In this document: positions 33,701-44,884 of the stretch, piece by piece
How the letters are laid out: each line of letters opens with the position of its first letter
Numbering within the stretch: position 1 is the first letter of the stretch
Assembly: GCA_007449985.2 (NCBI GenBank)
Contig: VIIQ02000046.1
Location: forward strand, 310,001-374,000
Source of the DNA: Desmodesmus armatus
Lineage: Eukaryota; Chlorophyta; Chlorophyceae; Sphaeropleales; Scenedesmaceae
Direction: 5' to 3'
DNA length: 64,000 nucleotides
Notes under the pieces: model-generated
The model's input: only the letters and a program-made list of their open reading frames with translations
Told to the model about the DNA's origin: nothing
Databases searched by the model: none
Position numbers and translations under genes: made by a program

Positions 33701-34298
33701 ACCACCCATCATGCGTGCACACGTGTGCTGCCAAAGACTGCAGCATTGACACAAAACTGTTGATGGGCTGCTGGAGAGTGCATCAGGGGAAAACACAGCA
33801 CAAGCGTCAAAGCAAGCACTCGTGGCTTGGTTCAGCCTGGGATCCGAACGGTCCACCACACACGTCAAGGGTCAGGGTACGGTCATCACAGCGACCCTAC
33901 GGCTCCATACAAAACATGCCAGCACACAGCCAGGCACTGGCAGCTCAAAATGTGTGTTTCATAGGTCGCACGCAGCTGCACAGTGACTACCAAAACACAC
34001 CACCAAGACACTACTACAGTGATGGTGGCTATCATGCCATGCACCTGCAGAGCCACCTAACCAAACAACGAGCAGGTGTGCGGCGGTCAGGTGCCGACAT
34101 GTACAACCAAAAGGATGCACAAGGATCCTGTAGCATGCACCTGTAAGCTGGATGTGTTGATAGATACAGCTGCAGCACACATGCACAGCCACAGCATGGC
34201 AGCAAGCCAATGACAGCACACACAGCCGAAGCACACACAAAGCTTCCTGCCTAGCACACACCAACACCCACACAGCACCCCTCTTGCCCGGTCAGCAC
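30779..34298. other. Intergenic, 3.5 kb, no gene seen
   Basis: This is the convergent gap between chorismate mutase (+) and the pseudo-lipase (-). Open frames of up to about 200 codons exist on both strands (for example 32138-32746, +) but overlap one another, lack domain-like sequence and have no matching splice sites. Long 3' UTRs probably fill part of it. Confidence 0.4.
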
Positions 34299-36795
34299 TC
34301 AGTGCTTGCCGTTGCTGTATGCGGTGCTGATGCTGCCGCTGCCGGTGTACCTACTGTAGGACTGCCCCTTGCCGTTGCTGATGGAGTCAGCCCCGCGCAC
34401 AGCACTGCTGCCTGCGCTGGCACCGCTGCTGGCCACATACAGCATCATCTTGCCGACAGGGTTGAGGATATGCAGGCGCTGCATGCCTGCATGCGCACCA
34501 GAGCCCTCGGCCTTGAGCCACGCCTTCAGCACATCAGGCACGTAGGGAGACGCCTGCAGGGCGGCAACGTCCAGGTGCTGCACCATGCTGCTGAGCTGCT
34601 TGCTGCTGCTCGCAGCCACGGCGGCCAGAGGGCTCATCTTGCTGTGTACCGCCTGCACAGCGGCCTCTGCAGCGCCCTGGTTGTGGTACACGTTGCGCAC
34701 AGCGTCCTGAGGCAGGCCCAGCTGGGAGAGAATGCCGCGGTGCAGGAGGTCCTCCAGCATGCCGTCCATATCCTGCAGGCTGCAGCCGTCCTTGCTGCAC
34801 CACTGCTTGAAGTCAGGCACCTCGCACAGCACGGCGGGTGCGTTGAGGGTGTAGGTGGGGGAGAAGGCGCTCTGGCGCATGCCGCGCGCGACAAACATGA
34901 GGTGCAGGAGTGCGGCCAGGCTGCCGCCCAGGGCTGAGCCGCACAGCATGATGCGGCCAGAGGGCCCGGCCTCCTCCAGGTGGTCCAGCACAAGCGGCAT
35001 GAACCTGCAGGATGGTGCAGCACAGCAGGACAGAGCGACGCATCAAAATCTTGCTGACATTGAAGTACTATTTGGAAGACGCTACCGCGCACAAAGCGTC
35101 ACCAGCACGTGCGTGGCAGCAGGGCCAATCGGCATCCGATTGCACCCATAAGTGCAACGATGCTCACTGGCTGCACAAAGCCTGTGGTCCACGTACAGCT
35201 GACAAAAATACATCAACTGCGTGCACATCAGCACCTGCCAGTCCACTAGCCCAGCACTACTGGCCGTGGCCTCTCTACCCAACCAAAGCACGGGGCCCCA
35301 AGCCTACCTGTTGTACAGGGCGTTAGCCTCGTTGTACAGTGCCTTGTTGATCTTTGCGCCCAGGTTGTAGGCCTCGAAGGTGGTGAGCTCGCTGTTGGCC
35401 CTAGAGCCGGTCACTGCAGCTGTCAGCTCCTGTGCCGCCTGGATCACGATGATCCTCACATTGCTGTCTGCAGAGTCTGCCACCAGCCAGGTGGAGGCTG
35501 GGTCCTTGTACACTGGGTAGCTGGGCTGGGATGCCGCCTTGACGGCTGCTGCTATGCTGCGGCCAAAGGGCAGGCCAGCAGCAGCAGATGCTGAGGAGCC
35601 CAGCACGCCAGGGATCACGGGCATGGCAGCGGCATCGCCGCAGCAGTCCTCGTCAAAGCTCATGGTCACAGGGATCTGTGCGCGCTGCAGGACAGGCTCG
35701 CGCATGGAGGCCTGGCTGCTTGGCTTGCTACTCTTGTGTGCTGACGTTGCTGCTGGGGAAGGACCGCCTGCAGCCTTGTGGCCAGCGCTGGCGCTGCTGC
35801 TGCTAGCAGCGGCGGCAGCAGCCTTGCTGCTCGCAGCAGCAGCCTTGGTGGCTGCTGCCTTGATCTGCTGCTGCAGGGCCTGCACGCGGGCCATCACGGT
35901 GGATGCTTCCTTGCTGGTGCTGTTGAGGGCATCATACTCTGCCTGGGCCATCAGCTGCTCGAGTGCATGGCCGTTTCCTGGAGGTGGGGCCGTGAAGCTG
36001 CCGCCCTTGGGGCTTGTGCTGGGGTTCCACTCGCTGGCAAAGCTGCTGCCGCGGACCTCGGCTGCCAGCTGCTCAGCACTTGCACGGATGTCGGCCAGGG
36101 GAGAGGCCATGCCGTCGCCGCTGCTGCCGTAGTCCTCGCTCATGGAGTCCATGGCACTGCCGAACATGGAGTCGCAGGTGGCTGATGTGGTGACAAGGTT
36201 GAGCTCGTGCTCTGCCAGCTGGTTTGCCTGCAGCAGCAATACAGCAGCAGTGCAGAACAGCACAGACGGTCTTGCTGATGGGGACACCTAGGACAGGGGC
36301 TTCACCACCACAAGGCTGCGAGGTCATGCTTGTGCCCACGTTGGTAAAACACTGCATATCCACACCTGCCAGCGTCTCAGCGATGAAGAAAGCTGATGCT
36401 AGCACCATCATGCAGAACACTCGTCACAAAACAACAAGCCTCGGCCTTGGTCACTCCAAGCCCCACAAGCAGGGGGTCACACGCACCAGGCTGGGTGTGG
36501 GCTTGCTGTCCAGGCTTGTCAGCGCCATGATGAGCTCCACTGTCTCCCTCTGGTTGACAGGCACGCCCTGAATGGACTTCCTGGGGCTCAGCTTGAGTGG
36601 GTTGCTGGCAGGGGCTTCCAGGACAGCACTGGCAGCACCCTGGTGGCTGGGGGCTTTCTTGCCGCTCTTGCCGGCCTTGCCAACGATATTACGTGCAACG
36701 CCGCTGAGGGAGAATACATTGTGAACACTGACCACGCTGCGTCTGTGGCGGGTGCTGGTGCTCAAAGTCCGCGGGTATGTTGTCTTCAGGAGCAT
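34299..36795 (-). CDS. Plastid-lipase (lipase class 3) homologue lacking catalytic residues
   Basis: Exons 36795-36487, 36227-35308 and 35004-34299 give 644 residues. The N-terminus (MLLKTTYPRTLSTSTRHRR) looks like a plastid transit peptide. Residues about 355-540 align with plant plastid lipases (PLIP family): STWLVADSADSNVRIIVIQ, then LEEAGPSGRIMLC, SLAALLHLMFVARG and LSQLGLPQDAVRNVYH. The nucleophile elbow, normally GHSLGG, reads GSALGG, so the catalytic Ser is Ala (about residue 434). The usual HRDIVPR carrying the acidic triad residue reads HNQGAAE. The frame is open and phases are clean, so it is probably expressed. Substitution of two triad positions suggests a non-catalytic lipid-binding or regulatory protein. 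An Ala/Ser/Lys-rich insert spans roughly residues 200-260. PLIP enzymes hydrolyse thylakoid lipids; this function is unlikely here. Confidence 0.75.
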
Positions 36796-37190
36796 CTTTG
36801 CTGTGCTGGTCGAATGAGCCCAGTTGAGCCTAGGATGGGATCTGTGGCGCCTCTGATTTGTGTCGGGCCTGGCAAATGACGATGCGGTGCAGCAGACGCA
36901 AGAAGCAGCAGATGAGACTTGCAAAGGCCCGGGTTCTCTGTGAAAGGCTCAGTTCGGCTGCAAAAGACTGGTTAGGAATACGTTAACTGTAGGAAAGGTA
37001 TACCAACACTGATGCGGTGAATGCCGTGTTCAGTATGATGCTGTCGTATTTCACCGTTGCTGACGTCGACACCCATCAACGGTGAACCACAAAACCCAAG
37101 CACACGCACGTTTTGTTGTTTAGGCAGATGACTTGCGTCCACACCTACGTACGTCTCGGGTACTGGACTCCCTAGCGTCGCCATCTGTTG

Positions 37191-37191
<1 letters not shown>

Positions 37192-37229
<38 letters not shown>

Positions 37230-37251
37230 GTGCTGCTGCTGCTGCTGCTGC
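37192..37251 (+). repeat. (CTG)n trinucleotide repeat, 60 bp
   Basis: About 20 CTG units with two GGT interruptions (ctggtgctggtgctg), outside any accepted gene. Confidence 0.95.
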
Positions 37252-37831
37252 AAGAAGACTTTTCTGTCCCCCCAAACATGGCAGCAGCGGCACCAAAAGT
37301 ATGCGGAATAATTGATCAGGCCCGCAGCAGGCCCCACAATTGTCAGGCCAGCTGGCAAAGGAAAGAGAAGTGACAAAGCAGGGTGCTCGAGTCGTGACAC
37401 AACAGCTGCAACCTCTGCAGAAGTGCAACCTTTGCAAAAGTGGGGGATAGCACACAGCTTGAGGAGATTTGAAAGAGTTTGAGAGTTGAGCTGCCGCAAG
37501 CGACCCAGCTGGCATGGGCGCTACTTGCCCATGAGTGCCGCACTCAAGGCTGACTCTGCCTGGAGTAAGGGCTGAAGCCACCAGGCTGATGCAAGCACTG
37601 CTGCCTCTTCCTATGGATGGGCTCTCTCAATGTGTCAAACAGCAGGAGCAGCTGCCAACCCTCTGCAAGTATGTCATGATTTGCGTGAATACAAGTACAG
37701 CAAGCTCGCTGCACTCGCGTGCAATCAGTTAACCAACATGGCTTCACAAGGGTGTCTCGAGTGTGTCAGCAGAAAGGTCACATCAGAGTGGAGTGTTGAC
37801 ATATATCATGTTTGTATCTGCAGTGGGGGAT

Positions 37832-37848
37832 GGGGGGGGGGGGGGGGG
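37832..37848 (+). repeat. Poly(G) tract, 17 bases
   Basis: Run of 17 G between the pseudo-lipase and CAS genes. Confidence 0.95.
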
Positions 37849-38430
37849 CTCTGCTGATTCTGCACCTGCTGGTTGAACTGCCCGCAGCATTGTGATAAGG
37901 CTACCAGTCATGCCTGGCACAGGGGCCATGCAATATATTATAGCATTCAATGCCGACACTGTACATCCAAGTTGTGAAGGCAAACAGACAGGCATCCACC
38001 AGCCCTGTGATGTTGGCAACATCGCAAGTGCATCTGCAGTTGCAACAATTGGCTTGCTGCCGCTCAGCAAACTCTGCCGCCAGAACCAACCTGGCATACT
38101 GCAAAGGCCTGGTGCCACCACAGTGTCTGATTGAGCAGCAGCCTCTTTGATGCACTGGCCCAGTGCACCAAACTCAGTGCCCTTAAACCTCGAGGTTTGG
38201 TGTAGGCCCCAACCATCCACACTGCCTCGGCGATAGCGTTTGCCATCACGCCAACCATAGTCCATCCAACGGGTCGAGGGGGAGGACAAACATGCAGCTC
38301 CTGCAAACTCCTGCCAACAGCCTGGGGAGGGCCAGCACCCCACAGGCAAGCTTAAAACGGTTTTGAATGCACAGGATTTTGGATCGCGACGTCTGGATCT
38401 TGCTGATCCCCGCTTTTGCTCTCGACACAG

Positions 38431-41400
38431 GCACCTCATCAGCACCATCGACACCTCCCAGCCTTCCGCGGCCAGCGCCATGCTGCGCAGGGTAAGTTGT
38501 GTTTTGATATCAACAGATGGTTTTGGTAGTGTTGTTGGCTCTGAATTCTGTTGTGCCTGGCCCCTTGTGTGGTAGTGACCCCTCCCCTGGTGTCTGTCCC
38601 TTGCAGTTGTAACCAGGGCAATCGTGCTGGATGATGCTCCACTGCCGCCACTGTCCTCTTATCTTCAAGCAGCTCCTGCAGCTGTGACGCCAGCTCCCGT
38701 GGCAGCTGAAGCACCGGTAGCAGGTGAGCCCCACACCAGCAATGCTGGCCCACTGACGCATCCAGCATGTCATGTTCTGGGGTGGGGCGGTAGGCTTCTA
38801 GAAAATGTTTTGAAGCACTGCAGATTCATGGTACAAGAACAGCTGAGCGACGCAGCTCACACATATGGTAGTTGTCACTGCGTCAAGGCGATGAATGCCC
38901 GCGCTTTGCTGTATCTGCTGTTTTTGCCTACACAGAAGCACCCGCTGCTGCCAGTGCCGTCACAGCTGTCCCAGATGTGCCAGCTCCCTCACCTGTAACA
39001 GCTGTGCCGGATGTGCCAGCTGTGCCAGACGTGTCCCAGCAGGCAGGCGAGCAGCTGCAGGACCTCAATGCATCTGTCAGCCAGGCAGCTGCAGGTGAGT
39101 TGGGTGAATGCACAGCAGCGGGTGGGGCTTGATAGGCGCTCGGAGTACATGCCTTCACAGGCACACTGGACAGCTGTCTGGGAGTTGGCGTGACAGCATT
39201 GCCAACAGCACAGCATACTGCGACCAGAGCCATCCCTGCACTGTACGTGGATATGACTACGCAGGCTTGAGCACCCACAGCTGGGCACTCACAAGCACAG
39301 CACCCCCTACTGAGCAACTCCTCCATAGAGACACACTGTTACCGTGCTGGAATTGACACGAGGCATGCTGTTTCTCACCATACACTATGCGCACACGCCT
39401 GCTACTGGCCTGCAGGTGTGACTGACAAGGCAGCAGAGCTTGCTGATGCAGCCAGCAAGGCCACATCCAATGTCACAGAGTCAGCCGCAGCAGCAGCAGC
39501 AGGACTCACCTCAGCCGTCAGTGGTGCCACCAGCAGTGTCACCGACACACTCACTGGCCTCAGCAGCGGTCTCGGCAGCAATGTGGACAACCTCAAAAGC
39601 AGTCTGGGCCAGGGTGTCAGCGGGGTGACCTCACAGGTGGGGCTTTGTTGACGTCTGCAGTGGAGTGCAGTGATTTGCGCTACAGCAATGCATCAGGGTG
39701 AACAGCATACTGGCAGGGTGTGCAGCAATGCGTCAGGGTACACAGCAGTGCATTCGGGAGGAAGGGAGATGCCAACCGCTGCAGGGGCATGTGGGCAGTG
39801 CCTTCCTCACTGCTTTTGTGTACAGCAGTGTGTCAGGGTGTACAACAATTTTCGGCTGGTCGTACAGCAATGTGGTAGGGTACAGCAGTGCGTCAGTATA
39901 CAGCAAGGCGTCAGGGAGAAGGGGAGATGTTGGCAGGCTGCAGAGGCAGTGGCAGCGCCTTCCACATAGGCATGCTGTGTTGTCACTGAGACTGCAGCTG
40001 TCTTCAGGAATCGATCATCAGACCTCAGATCTATGACCTCATTTCACGCCCTCATTTCGTGCAGGTCAGCAGCATTACCGGCCAGGTCGGTGACACCGTA
40101 GGCAGCACCCTCTCAGGCCTGAAGAGCAGCATCGGCCAGGCCACATCCGGCGTCACCAGTGTGGTTGGAGAAGCCGCCAGCCAAGTCAGCATCACAACCA
40201 AGGCAGCAACAGACGCCGTCACAGCAGCAGTAGCAGGGGGTCAGGCTGCCGTACAGCAGACCTTCGATGCAGTCAACAGCCAGGTTGGTGCAGTTACCGG
40301 CCAGGTGGCTAGTAGTGTGGATGCCACGACGCAGCAGGTGCTTGGGGCGCTGCCTGCCCCTGTGAAGGATGCCTTGGTGGCGACTGGCAGTGCTGCAGCA
40401 GCTGTGGGGGGGCAGGTGGTGAGTCACCCCAGGGAGGCGGCAGTGGTGGCGCTGGCGGTGGGAGTACCCACAGCGTACAGGTGAGCCTGAAGTGAACAGG
40501 GCTTGGGGTTGGTAGGGGTGGTGCAGGGCTTAAGTACATCGGTGACTGTGAGGAGGTTGGCTGGTGTGTTTGGCACACCGCCCTCAAACCTCTGTTGTGG
40601 CTAGCGATGTGGACCAGAGTGCCGCGCCACAGCAATGACTGATGCATTGGCTGGCTTCCCTATGGCTTCCAGGGTCCTGCTCAAGCATTGGGTGCAGTGG
40701 CAGGCAACCTGAGACATGCTGGGGAGCAGCGACCATGCCAAGGCGCAACCGCAGATGGTTTGCTGACGCTCGCCGACTGCCTGTTTGCCCCAGGCTTACT
40801 GTCAGCATGAAACTGTCTGGCCGCATTGAGGCCACTTGCTGCATTGCGCCACAATCGTCCACCCTCTCTTGCTCGCATGCTGACCGTCTGTCGGCTTTGT
40901 TTGGGTGTCCTCCTGCACTCAGGGTATACAAGGCCGCTATGGCGGCTATGCTGGCAAGGCTGCACTTGAGAATGTGTTTGACCTGTTGCTGTCTCTGTGA
41001 GGGTGTTTGGCTTGGATTGACCTGTTTTTTTGCCCTTTTTGCGAAAAACATGCAGGATATACAAGGGGCGCTATGGCGGCTATGCTGGTGAGGCTGCCCC
41101 TGAGAAGGTGTTTGACCTGCTGACTGAGGATGACAACATATTCCTGGTGGACATACGCCCTGAGGAGCAGCGGGAGAAGGAGGGGCTGCCGCAACTCAAG
41201 CTGGGGGCGCGCTACAAGGTGGCAGCATTCCCAGTGCAGGTGAGGTTTTTTTTGCTGTTTTGAGGCTTGTCAGTATGAATAACATTGGTACAAGAATCGA
41301 AACCTGCTGTGCTACAAGGTGGCAGCATTCCCAGTGCAGGTGAGGAGGAGTGGTGGTATCGGGTCTGAGGTGTGGGGTCCGGGCCCCCTGAGGCTTGAAC

Positions 41401-43710
41401 AGTCGATGTTGGGTTGTCAGTGTTAAGGTAACAACACATAAGGGTGATTGGGTGTCAGGACAACACGCTACAAGGTGGCAGCATTCCCAGTGCAGGTGAG
41501 GTGGGGTGGGGGTTGTGTCAGCGGCACGGGGGTGCAGTTGATGCGTCAAATGCAGCAAATCCGCCAAGGACGATGTTGTAAACCCACATGTCTTGAAAGC
41601 TGATGGGGTGGCACAAGGGGGTGTGGCAGCTTTTTTTCCATTGCAGGTGATGATGAGTGGTGATGCTGTCACTGAGGTGTGGGGTGAGGGTCCACCAACT
41701 GTTGTAGCTTGTAACTATGGTATAAATTGTGTAACATTGGTTCAAGGGTGAACCCTGCTGTGCTGCCGCTTTGTTGCCCTGGTGCTGATTTGTGCCTGCA
41801 GGTCAGCATTCCATCAAGGGTTGCGCGCGAGGCTGTGAACGCTGATGAGCTGCGGCTGCAGGTCAACGCTGCATACATTGCTGGACTGCCACAGGTATGG
41901 CGAGTGTCATTCACAGGTGCATATGCAAGTGACACATTCATGCCCTTGTGACACGTGGGGCGCCATGAATGCATGCATGATTGCATTTGCTTGTGTAGAG
42001 CTGGCAAGCGAATACGCATGCTGGTGCTGGGAGATTGCACACGATGTGGTCCTATCATTCGAATGACGTACCAAAGCGACTTCGTGCACCATTTGCAGGC
42101 TTGGCCGTAACGACAAAATCGGCCTACTGCAAGACCCCCCAAGCACACGCATCATTGTACAGTCGTGGGGCCACCGCCCCCTCCCGCTCCGGCTTGAGTG
42201 GCCGCTTGACACCCAGACCCTGCTTGCACCACCTCACACTCAACCCTCCCCTCCCTGCCCCTCCCTCCTTTCCCACCCTCTCTTCCCGCCACCATCCCCC
42301 TGCTCCTCCGCTGCTCACTCCAGTGCCAAGGGGCGCTGACCAAGATGATCATCATGGACAGCACCGGCAGTGACAAGGCCCGGGACCTCGCCCGTGCCCT
42401 CACTAGCCTAGGCCAGCCCCTGTCATACGTGATGGCGGGTGGCTTCAAGGCCTGGGCTGCTGCGGAGCTGCCTGTGCTAGAGGATGCTGTGGAGTATGAT
42501 GCCAGCACGGGGGCTGTGCTAAATGACAATGTGGAGGTGCTGGCGGAGAAGGCCAACGAAGCAGTCAAGACTGTCAGCCAGCCGCAGGTGAGACCATTTT
42601 ATTTGGTTACATCTTATTTTGTATCATTTGGTTACATTTTATTTTATAGTTTCAATTGTTTTTTATTTTATTGCTTTCACATTCCTGCCACAGAGATACA
42701 GCATACATACATATTGCAATGATTGATCGTGGCAGGGTTCTGGGTAGCGCTGGAAGACGGGTGGCGGTTGGCGCTACCGTTTACGCAAACACCAGCAACC
42801 TGCGAATGGCGCAGGGGGCCTGTGAGGTCAGGCGTACATGATAGACATGACGGGGGAGGATCGGGGGTTTCTCTGGCGTGGCCAACAATGGTGCAAGGTG
42901 TGTGCACGCAGTTTGCGCACAATCACTTGGGGGTGACTGCCCATGACCCTGGGTGGCTTTGCCGCCTTCCCTTGTAGGCCATGGCTTTGCCGCCTTCCCT
43001 TATAGGCCAGGCAGCTGCCAAGTACACCCTCACCTGTGGAAGATTGTGACAATTGGCAGAAACATTGGGGCACAAATCGATGCAGGAAATGGCCGGTTTC
43101 TTGCCACAGCCCCACCTAGTCCTTGTGATACTCACCCCCCCTGTGCCTCACTGCCCATGTTGTGTGTGCAGATTGCGTTGCCGCTGGTGGGTGGCAGCGC
43201 GCTGGGCATCTACGCAGCGCTCAACATCCACACCACCCTGCAGTTCACCCCCCCTGTGCCTCACTGCCCATGTTGTGTGTGCAGATTGCGTTGCCGCTGG
43301 TGGGTGGCAGCGCGCTGGGCATCTACGCAGCGCTCAACATCCACACCACCCTGCAGTACATCGGCGTGCTGAGTGTCATCCTAACCATTGTCAACAAGGC
43401 CCTCAGCTACGACAGCCCAGCAGCAGCATTCGAGGATGCCAAGGGGGCAGTGGGTGGGGCGCAGAAGGCTCTGTCAAAGCTAGGATCCATCAAGCCCCCA
43501 GCCATCAAGGCACCCTCACTGCCTAACATGCCTAAGCCCAGTATGCCTAAGATGCCTCAGGCAGCAGCGCAGCCGGCGGCAGCAATGGGCGGCAGCAATG
43601 GCAGCAGTGTTGCGGCTGGGGCGGTGATGTCAGCGGCGGCTGTTGGCGGCGGTGCTGGTGGCCGTGTGGAGGATGCAGGGGAGGAGACAGAGGCAGAGCT
43701 GGTGGATTGA
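38431..43710 (+). CDS. CAS: Calcium-sensing receptor CAS, thylakoid, long form (about 646 aa)
   Basis: Exons 38431-38491, 38607-38723, 38936-39094, 39416-39636, 40065-40480, 41056-41239, 41802-41894, 42324-42587 and 43285-43710 join in phase. The first ATG is not resolved. The earliest residues (HLPAFRGQRHAAQVVTRA) resemble a transit peptide. A Pro/Val/Ala region and about 200 residues of helical Ser/Thr/Val/Gly repeats follow (LTGLSSGLGSNVDNLKSS). Next are a membrane segment (AAVVALAVGVPTAY) and a rhodanese-like domain: GRYGGYAGEAAPEKVFDLL, NIFLVDIRPEEQREKEGLP, LTKMIIMDSTGSDKARDLA, YVMAGGFKAW. The catalytic Cys position reads Asp (IIMDS), as in plant and Chlamydomonas CAS. A C-terminal hydrophobic hairpin and acidic tail end it. 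CAS binds Ca2+ at thylakoids and acts in photoacclimation and cyclic electron flow. Known CAS proteins have about 380-390 residues; this one is much longer. Confidence 0.88.
39679..39930 (+). repeat. Irregular minisatellite in a CAS intron
   Basis: About eight degenerate copies of acagcaatgcrtcaggg, spaced 20-60 bp, including two longer blocks with gagaaggggagatg-like ends. Confidence 0.6.
40921..41115 (+). repeat. Duplicated acceptor junction before CAS exon 6
   Basis: The exon start at 41056 (ag then gatatacaagg) is preceded 134 bp upstream by a similar copy after the AG at 40921-40922 (ggtatacaagg). Similarity runs about 60 bp (ctatggcggctatgctgg). The upstream copy has lost one base in the GRYGG codons and would shift the frame. 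Confidence 0.85.
41211..41501 (+). repeat. Three copies of a CAS exon end plus donor
   Basis: The end of exon 6 with its splice site (gctacaaggtggcagcattc through cagGTGAGG) occurs at 41211 and again, essentially identical over 35 bp, at 41311 and 41467 inside the following intron. Each copy keeps a perfect GTGAG donor. Confidence 0.95.
43141..43356 (+). repeat. Tandem duplication of the last CAS acceptor and exon start
   Basis: A near-identical unit, period 113 bp, contains the pyrimidine-rich intron end, gtgtgcag and 71 bp of coding sequence (IALPLVGGSALGIYAALN). Acceptors fall at 43172 and 43285. The period is not a multiple of three. Only the second acceptor reads on to the stop at 43710; the first ends after about 66 residues in another frame. 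Confidence 0.95.
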
Positions 43711-44884
43711 GCACAGCACGGCACAGCACACCACAGCATGCCACAGTGGAGTAAAGCCATAGTGCTGCGCAGCATAGCAGGTATTGCGGTGCATCGCAGC
43801 AGTCTCCATCATGCTGGTCCACCGTGGGCTCGGGACTCGTCATGGATGTGGAGTCCTTGTCAAAGATGAGTGCCGGGCCTGCGGTATGGCTATGCCATTG
43901 TCAATGTGTCAGTGGGTGTGTTTTGCTGCCCTGGCTTGAAGTGTGTCTTGTTTGTGTTGCGCTGGTGCAGATGGCACGCGTGCGGGCGAGCGTTGGTTTG
44001 TGCGTGGCAGTGTTGAATGCTGAGTGGTGGTTTTGGGCTGGTTGGACAGTGGTTTTGCAGAGATCAGGTTCACCAGCACAGCCAGTATGTGAGCAGAGAG
44101 TTCAGGCTTGCGCACGAGAGTTCAGCGCGCAAGGCGTCAGGAGCATATGTGTGCAAAGGAGCGTTCAGTCAAGGAGAGTTCAGTGCGCAAGGCGTCACAA
44201 GCCTCAACATTCATGCCTTGACATTCAGGGTGAGGAACACACTGAGGGAGCCTCTGGCAGCTAAGTACCCTACCGTACCCAACCGGTACCTGAAGTGGAG
44301 TGAGTGCAGCTCTTCTCTATGCAACTGGGGTGTGTGGAATCACACAGTTGTGTATGTGGCTGAGCATTTATTGGTGCAATTTGTTGTTCTGTTGATGATG
44401 CAGCGGCCCAGATCTTGTTGAAGACGTTCTGAGCTTGAGCAGTTGAGTTGTTTTGGCTCTGTCGAGCGAGATTGTAACTTGATAAGGCAAAGCCTAAGTG
44501 CGAGAGGGCCAGCAGATCAAGACCTGCTTTCATTCATGCCATCGACTGCGGCTCTGTGCAGGCTGTAACACTGCACCTGTGACAAGCTGCACTGATGCCA
44601 GTAGTTGAGCAGCATGAACACTGTAGCACTCTGTAACAGTGCCACAAACCTGAAAGGTGCAGCACCGTGGCTACTGCCTGTCAACCCCTGTTCAAACTCC
44701 GTCAACTCGAGTTGCAGCAGTGCTGCATGGGTGGCATGCTGACCTAAGGCAGACACTTGCAAAAGGGTTGGATCAGCCTGCGCACCAGGTCCAGACGTTG
44801 CAGGGCTCAAAGAAAGTGGGCAGCTTGCACACGACACGTGCACGAGGCAGTGACTCCTCGGAGGCCACACACAAAAAAACACCA
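43711..44884. other. CAS 3' flank, no gene seen
   Basis: Contains a degenerate direct repeat (gagttcagcgcgcaaggcgtca / gagttcagtgcgcaaggcgtca split near 44110 and 44178) and several TGTAA motifs near 44565-44635. No supported exon. Confidence 0.4.

Larger units (their letters stand above)
36796..38430. other. Divergent interval between the pseudo-lipase and CAS genes
   Basis: Holds both promoters and the unresolved 5' end of CAS. It contains a CTG repeat (37192-37251), a 17-G tract (37832-37848) and a minus-strand polyQ frame I do not accept as a gene. A possible first CAS exon is 38150-38194 (ATG, 15 codons, donor gttt), whose phase fits the exon at 38431, but the donor is weak. Confidence 0.4.

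Noticed and set aside
33835..33870. tRNA-like string (tgggatccgaac)
   Set aside because: No cloverleaf could be drawn around it on either strand.
36972..37581. Minus-strand polyQ frames of 150-175 codons
   Set aside because: Driven by a CTG repeat; no domain and no matching splice sites, and the region lies between two divergent promoters.
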